From a virus, in the IMG/VR virus record IMGVR_UViG_3300010392_000222, positions 1 through 41,486 of that record: 41,486 nt of DNA; one strand, written 5' to 3'. The position numbers were made by a program, and so were the translations under genes. The stretch's first letter is position 1; every line of letters starts with the position of its first letter. The notes under the pieces are model-generated. The model saw nothing but the letters and a program-made list of their open reading frames with translations, ran no database searches and had not been told where the DNA came from. Positions 37,201 to 41,486 of the stretch are shown in pieces.

Positions 37201-40200
37201 GATCCCGAAAACGGTTGGACCCAGGCGGAGGGTATGGAGGTCATCGCGAACATCATCGACGGGCTCGAGATCAACGCCCGCGAACCGATCACGCTCGAGA
37301 AGTTCTACGGATACCAGAGAGTGAATCAGGACTATATCGACATCGATAACGCTCCAGAAGTGGCAGCGATGAACGCGGAGGGTGCGCTCGAGGACATCGT
37401 TGGCGAGATGGGTATTTATCTTGACGATTTTCTACCCGAGGACATCCATTCGGAGGACTTTGCAGACGCGATCCTGGAGAGCTGGGTCGATACGGTTATC
37501 CCCAAGCTCAAGAGAGCGATCAATGAGCACAATGTCGCGATGGATGCCGACATCATCGACATACCTGGAGGACCGATCAATCTGATCCCGCTCCGCATTA
37601 GGGACAGTCAGAAGGTGCAAGAGGTGGTTCCCCGAGTCCTCGAGGCGTTCGAGGTGTCGGGCGACGGGACCAAGATCGGGAAGTGGCGGAAGATGAGAGG
37701 GGAGAGCTCGATCGATGCGCCAAAGTGGACATATCGATTCACCGCTCCGAAGAAGATGGAGAAGTCCGCCGAGATGAAGCAGCTCCGCGAGACGATGCTC
37801 GCAATCGGCGCCGGCGATCCAGAGGTGGACAAGTCTGGACGGTTGATCTTCCGAATCCCAGACCTTGACGGGACTGTCAAATCGAGCATCGAGGAGTATA
37901 ACCGGAAAGCAGCAAAGAAGCCCAAGACTCCAAAGGCCGCCAATACACCGCCAGAATCGAAAGCTGGTGGTGCGACAAATCCGAATCTCCGCGTCAACTT
38001 CACAGCGAGCCCCGAAAACTACTTCGGATCCCCATCCTTGCGACCAAAGACGGGCTCGAAGCTCGGGATTATGGGGTTCACCGGATCCGGTCGAGCTGAT
38101 CCATCGGCGGTATATGCAGACGGCGCGGAGGGTCCGATTCTGGGTCCTGGTCAGTATGTCGCTACAACGAAGTCCGCAGCGGAGGCGTATGGTCCCAATG
38201 TCAGCCGGACGAATCTCCAGCTCGACAATCCATATGTCATCGAGAACCCGAGCGACATCACGAAGATAACAGGGGCTCAGATCCCGCTCGATAACGCTTC
38301 CCGCAATGCGTATATGCGAGATTTCACCAATCAGATCAAGCAAAGGGGGCATGACGGTGTAGTCGTGCAGATCCCGATCGATACCGACATGTCGCCAAGA
38401 GGCGAGAACATCAAGCGGATCCGAGAGCTCTTTGGAGAGACTCAGGCCGTCAAGTTTGGAGGAGCCAGTGATGAAGCAACAGGATCCAGTGGACCCGCTC
38501 GCAAGCCAGCAGACCAACCAGAGTCAAACGCTCCAGGCGATCGAGCAGACGAAGGGGGCAACGCCGGCGAATCTGTTTCAAAACGAAGATCAGCAGATCC
38601 AGAGCTCGACGCCAAAAACGCAGAATATCTAGCGAAAAACTATGAGGAGGTCGAGACCGGCATGGACGACGCCCGAGTCTGGGCGAGAAAGACCAGCGAT
38701 CAGGAAAAGCCGTTGGCCCCAAAAGAGCTCCGCGCCAACCGTAAGAAGATCGGGGAGGTTGTCAAGAAGATGGAGGCAATCGCTCGAGCAAAACCATCGA
38801 AATACAAGTCTCCGAGCTTCCCAAAGAGCACCAAAATCCCGGTTATGAAACCAGCGACCAAGCCGTCTCAGGTTCTCAAGGACATCGGGAAGGTCATCGG
38901 GCAGACTGGCGGAGCTAAGGACGGAATGGTCCAGGTCTCGAAGGGCGGACAGTCCGCCGAGTTCTTAGGTGCGAGAATGGTTGTTCGGTTGGACATTGGT
39001 GCATTCGGATCGGCGGAAGCCGTCAACGGATGGGCGCCCGACGGTCTCTATGAGATCGACAAGGCATCCTCGACGCTCAAGAAAAATGACTTCGGAGGGC
39101 TCAGTGTCCCCGATTCTGAACCGTATTTCAAAGACATAAGCGGATCCGTGGTGTTTGAGGACATCGACCCTCAATCCCTGGTCGCGGCAGCCAAGAAGCT
39201 CAAGATTGTCACCGACGAATCCGACGCTGCGGCCGTGGTATTCCAGAACCCGGACGGATCTCTCGGGTTCGGCGCAATGTCCAGGGACATCGGGAGCGTC
39301 TCAATCGAAGTCGCCGACGGAGCAACTCCGATCGGGATGATCTCGCCGGAGATTCTCGAAAAATCAGCCCGCATCATGCAGAGAACCGACAATCCGACAG
39401 TCTCTCTCCAAGTGGCGAACATGGGGAGGGATGGAAAGCCAGGGATCAAGACCCCGTCGTTTTACAAGATCAGCGGGAGATGGTCCGAGGTCGTCGCGAG
39501 TGGGTTTACTCCGGGCAAAGGCCCATCGAAGCAGGCGACGGGATACGCACAGGAGTTTGTATCGCCGAAGCCCGACGCGACGAGCTCGATGAGCACCACC
39601 GGCCCACGGTCGAAGATCGTCGATCCCAATGATCGTCAGCTCTCGCTCTACACCGCGACCGAGCGAACAACCCCAGAGGGGATAACTGGACACGATCTCG
39701 ACACGGTCAAGGGTGTCCCAGGGGACCAGATGGAGCTCGACACGCACAACGCGAACCCACAATCGGGTGTGGATCCGGGCATCACGCGAAAGATCCCGCC
39801 GAAGTGGGTTACAGATTTGCCAACCACCCGAGGCGGGAAAAAGATCGTTGGTCGAATCAAGAGCGACCCGAAGGGCATGAAATACGGAGTCCGAAGCATT
39901 GCCGAGGAGCTCGGACGAGCTCTAGATCCGCTCTTGACGCGGCAAACGAAAGAGCAGCTCAGCGCGAAGAATCCAGCTCACTACCTGCCAGGCGCCCACA
40001 TGATTCGCACCAAGAGCGCCAGCGAGCCCAACTGGATGTTCCACGAACAGGGACACGCGATCAGCGCCATCGTTCGGGAGTCGAATCCGAAGTTCATCAA
40101 GGACTTCGAGGATGACTTGATTTCACTCACGGAGCTCCCTGGAAGTTTCGCGAGCTCGGTCTCGGCCGAAGAAGGATTTGCGGAGTTCATCCGTCGCTTG

Positions 40201-41486
40201 ATCGTCTCTCCCGACATGATGGATCGATGGGGTCCATCCAGGCGGATTCTCTCGGCGATGGAGAGCGCGAATCCGAAAATCTACGAATCCGTCCGCGATG
40301 CAGCTCGAGCGTTCGATGCGTACATGCAGCGACCACTGGATGCACGCTGGCGGTCATACATGAATGACACCAAGAGCACCGGAGGCCGCGCGAAACGGGT
40401 TATCGCAAACGCAATGACCGATTATGTTTCCAGAGGAAACGCTCCAGAGTTTGCGATGCGGCGGGTACTTGTCGAGGTCCGCAAGGACGCCAAGACGATG
40501 CGGGACGGGTGGAAGGCCGTCGATAAGCTCGAGAAATCGATCAAGAACACCGCTGCGGACATGATGCCGGCGTATCAATCGCTCAACCACATCCCCCAGA
40601 TGGTGAATGTCGCTCTCGAGGGACCGGGTCCAGTGAAGCCAGGGGCGCCGACCGGGATGCGGGTTCATGCGACGATCGTTCCAGAGAACCTCGCGAACAC
40701 TTCATACGATCGGCCACGCGGACACATGGATGGAACGCCAGGTCTCAGGACTGATCCGGTCATGCTCTCGAAGCTCGAGCGATCACTCCTCAAGAAAGCG
40801 GGATTCAATGTCCCGGATGAGCCCAAGAGCCACGGAGACATCGTCGTCCTCGCGGACAAATCCATTGCTGACGCGATCGAACCGATCAAAAAAGACGAGT
40901 GGGCTAGATTCGAGACTTATGCACAAATGAAGGCCACCGTTGCGAGGATCAAAGCTCGCGCGATGGAGGGGGAGTCGTTCCCGTACCAAACAAAGGGAGA
41001 GGGCGCATCCCCGATCGATCTCATCCAAGAGATCAAGAAGTCCGAGTCTGGAAACAAGCATTGGGCGGGAGTGTTCAAGGATCTCGAGGAGATTATGAAC
41101 GCAACCCTGCTTCTCGATGTCCTGTCTGGGGAGCTCAAAGTAGCCGACGCGATCAAGCTCAAAAACCGATTCGAGCACTATTTACCGCTCACCAGGCAGG
41201 GAGAGGGAGGACCCCGATCGATCAAGAGTGGGGCAACAACCGCGCCGACGGCGAATATCCGACGCTCTCGCGGATCAGTAAACCCAGCCGAACCGCTCTT
41301 GACCGCGATGTCTCGGAAGATCGACGAAGCGATCAATGCGTATTACTGGAACCGCTTTGCGATGTCGCCGATTCTTCTTTCCGCGACGCTCGAGAAAATG
41401 CCGGATGTCCCCCGCTCCGCGCAGGTTGCGGCGAAGCGGATGGGGATTCGTCTCAAGCTCGACACCAAGAAACTCGCCACAGCAAG
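34267..41486 (+). CDS. Large polyvalent protein, N-terminal and central part (continues at 1-2000)
   Basis: The frame is open from ATG 34267 to the right edge and, across the 127-base overlap, on to the stop at 2000, for about 3,030 residues. Domains in order: a charged N-terminus; Gly/Ala-rich hydrophobic stretches (near 450-480, LTGAGTGVVMGVAFDRAARG); a Lys/Glu coiled-coil region (about 530-720); a ParB-like domain (about 816-890, RIPIEGLKV then FFIADGARRVLAARA); an ADP-ribosyltransferase-like domain (about 1243-1390, with LGPGQYVATTKSAAEAYG); an unassigned beta domain (about 1530-1760); a zinc-peptidase motif H1926-E-Q-G-H1930 with downstream EEGFAEF (1968-1974); and the polyvalent C-terminus. 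Such proteins are carried in capsids and injected, where their enzyme domains may modify host proteins or counter defences. Motifs are clear, targets unknown. Confidence 0.88.
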   Translation, partial: MSQQPTNSIDLPGLSDPFEDLLIGASPLVRGVDFAMRDRPEVIGKDKRSAWNRFSDWIFDGVLPDTAPKYRGEGATQDEREAKQRAYAKKHGERDFIDKNAGSSERLAADLLVGFADEGQLPMAKDPSEDVADDILMEMARNTLADENASPEDRRSAVETVGDRALRQIIQKQTAEGSLADVSNGDDLAKRIVELWANGSTDEQIGKELNEAGWDYSKANKQVVDRLGQEIEILNAEGEFGKAMGLGMARLNIMKNGGAADVNTTPYDTLLDEFIRADAANMTKSDAFSIAGTDAFLSTIRGIGRLTGVGYTTPKDKDILEKMTQTAYEEHPVTSLAGSFTGGFVDPVFFAISMGVAKAPITALQKGKYVDDLVARGTPVAVAEKMGARATLETIATHGLSKYFLNQGLSLKTAQAAGALVWNTTDAALTNGLAEGIVAGGEGASPVEITSRALTGAGTGVVMGVAFDRAARGLDSISRAIGARVPKEATKQIDMAISYAAAQGSDGQELSTTLRKFVDSLDMAGKKIGRKLTVGEVEQIATAQGIDLGGLAVARTAQIQELKNRKAEAKQNRGEAPQELSDIEKEAIERGILKAPEKPLTDAEKQARAEKNNADQDARVVETERIAKELESVPDEELRERYKTAKGAELDAIDLVLSERGALDAEGKKRGIVKDPQNEELTPEQRRQKSEKADKELEEMYGPSLERESGKASSKPDSERDDEIVRTVRRMSQKQIDIGKSNLDKLSPEDAKDMKRVFAQVEDERRRLSNDFPGRVSIDKLAEIEAPTADGGSKENYTKFQRSNLENIDHRGDEFVKVRIPIEGLKVHDKVVDPTPVVEKYREQSAATRPPIAGGPSADGSGEFFIADGARRVLAARANSETEISAYVPEWYAEQEGLSNLPKHLRKLAKTVDGEKKPKTEIIDRTPEGFGPAESKPKGASGAQKGITPDLEDEIATREAKIKRAEKFARESGFEMEFDPENGWTQAEGMEVIANIIDGLEINAREPITLEKFYGYQRVNQDYIDIDNAPEVAAMNAEGALEDIVGEMGIYLDDFLPEDIHSEDFADAILESWVDTVIPKLKRAINEHNVAMDADIIDIPGGPINLIPLRIRDSQKVQEVVPRVLEAFEVSGDGTKIGKWRKMRGESSIDAPKWTYRFTAPKKMEKSAEMKQLRETMLAIGAGDPEVDKSGRLIFRIPDLDGTVKSSIEEYNRKAAKKPKTPKAANTPPESKAGGATNPNLRVNFTASPENYFGSPSLRPKTGSKLGIMGFTGSGRADPSAVYADGAEGPILGPGQYVATTKSAAEAYGPNVSRTNLQLDNPYVIENPSDITKITGAQIPLDNASRNAYMRDFTNQIKQRGHDGVVVQIPIDTDMSPRGENIKRIRELFGETQAVKFGGASDEATGSSGPARKPADQPESNAPGDRADEGGNAGESVSKRRSADPELDAKNAEYLAKNYEEVETGMDDARVWARKTSDQEKPLAPKELRANRKKIGEVVKKMEAIARAKPSKYKSPSFPKSTKIPVMKPATKPSQVLKDIGKVIGQTGGAKDGMVQVSKGGQSAEFLGARMVVRLDIGAFGSAEAVNGWAPDGLYEIDKASSTLKKNDFGGLSVPDSEPYFKDISGSVVFEDIDPQSLVAAAKKLKIVTDESDAAAVVFQNPDGSLGFGAMSRDIGSVSIEVADGATPIGMISPEILEKSARIMQRTDNPTVSLQVANMGRDGKPGIKTPSFYKISGRWSEVVASGFTPGKGPSKQATGYAQEFVSPKPDATSSMSTTGPRSKIVDPNDRQLSLYTATERTTPEGITGHDLDTVKGVPGDQMELDTHNANPQSGVDPGITRKIPPKWVTDLPTTRGGKKIVGRIKSDPKGMKYGVRSIAEELGRALDPLLTRQTKEQLSAKNPAHYLPGAHMIRTKSASEPNWMFHEQGHAISAIVRESNPKFIKDFEDDLISLTELPGSFASSVSAEEGFAEFIRRLIVSPDMMDRWGPSRRILSAMESANPKIYESVRDAARAFDAYMQRPLDARWRSYMNDTKSTGGRAKRVIANAMTDYVSRGNAPEFAMRRVLVEVRKDAKTMRDGWKAVDKLEKSIKNTAADMMPAYQSLNHIPQMVNVALEGPGPVKPGAPTGMRVHATIVPENLANTSYDRPRGHMDGTPGLRTDPVMLSKLERSLLKKAGFNVPDEPKSHGDIVVLADKSIADAIEPIKKDEWARFETYAQMKATVARIKARAMEGESFPYQTKGEGASPIDLIQEIKKSESGNKHWAGVFKDLEEIMNATLLLDVLSGELKVADAIKLKNRFEHYLPLTRQGEGGPRSIKSGATTAPTANIRRSRGSVNPAEPLLTAMSRKIDEAINAYYWNRFAMSPILLSATLEKMPDVPRSAQVAAKRMGIRLKLDTKKLATA
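38471..38632 (+). CDS. Possible small overlapping gene inside the giant gene
   Basis: In the second frame GGAGGAG lies six bases before an ATG at 38471 that opens a 53-codon frame rich in Gln, Ser, Thr and Pro (MKQQDPVDPLASQQTNQSQT). The main frame at the same place is a low-complexity linker after the ADP-ribosyltransferase-like domain, so there is little constraint on it. The ribosome site is stronger than that of many real genes here. It may be a chance ORF. Confidence 0.25.
   Translation: MKQQDPVDPLASQQTNQSQTLQAIEQTKGATPANLFQNEDQQIQSSTPKTQNI
41360..41486. repeat. Right copy of 127-bp exact terminal direct repeat
   Basis: Identical to positions 1-127; see the left copy. It should be counted once in the genome. 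Confidence 0.95.

Noticed and set aside
37432-38517. 361-codon open frame on the - strand, and similar ones at 35806-36750, 23802-24569 and 30172-30900
   Set aside because: All mirror strongly coding + strand genes (giant protein, capsid, nozzle); no ribosome sites, no recognisable domain.

Overview
The window is a complete or nearly complete genome of a tailed bacteriophage, most likely a podovirus (short tail), of about 41.36 kb. The first 127 bases (1-127) recur exactly as the last 127 bases (41360-41486). That is what an assembler leaves when a circular or circularly permuted molecule is written out linearly. Joining the ends puts one reading frame across the junction. Every gene I can support lies on the + strand. 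GC looks to be in the mid-50s percent, Shine-Dalgarno signals are of the usual GGAG type, and there is no integrase, repressor, RNA polymerase, DNA polymerase, helicase or primase. This suggests a lytic or host-replication-dependent phage of an unidentified bacterium. Layout by region: (1) 34267 to the end and on through 1-2000: one giant 'large polyvalent protein' of about 3,030 residues with a ParB-like domain, an ADP-ribosyltransferase-like domain, an HExxH zinc peptidase motif and a C-terminal region typical of polyvalent proteins. It is probably an internal virion protein ejected with the DNA. (2) 2.0-3.2 kb: three small genes, the first two a membrane protein and a putative lipoprotein that could be a spanin pair. 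(3) 3.3-12.3 kb: many small genes of the early/accessory region, including a protein with a single-stranded-DNA-binding-protein-like C-terminal tip, a histone-H1-like Lys-rich protein, an NrdR-like zinc ribbon, a J-domain protein, a RecU-like Holliday junction resolvase, a secreted Cys-rich protein and a tRNA-like RNA without a normal anticodon loop. (4) 12.6-19.1 kb: packaging and lysis candidates. A small terminase is followed by small genes, a three-helix membrane protein, a TIM-barrel-like possible hydrolase, and a large terminase split into separate ATPase and nuclease genes. Between the two terminase halves sits a cassette with its own promoter and terminator; its main gene ends in an Acb2/Tad1-type hairpin domain (anti-CBASS/anti-Thoeris signal sponge). 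(5) 19.1-34.3 kb: virion genes in the usual order: portal, small basic protein, two accessory proteins, scaffold, major capsid, decoration candidate, tail adaptor, two paralogous proteins around a third, a nozzle-like tail protein, a fibre-like protein with sequence repeats, two internal virion candidates and one small beta protein leading into the giant gene. A recurring design runs through the genome. Many genes or small operons begin with a nearly identical leader, CGACCAGGAGACC, a few bases before the start codon. It is often preceded by an intrinsic terminator and a TATGAT/TATACT/TAGAAT-like -10 box. This looks like a standard boundary at which self-contained gene cassettes are added. The split terminase is the clearest place where such a cassette has broken an ancestral gene.
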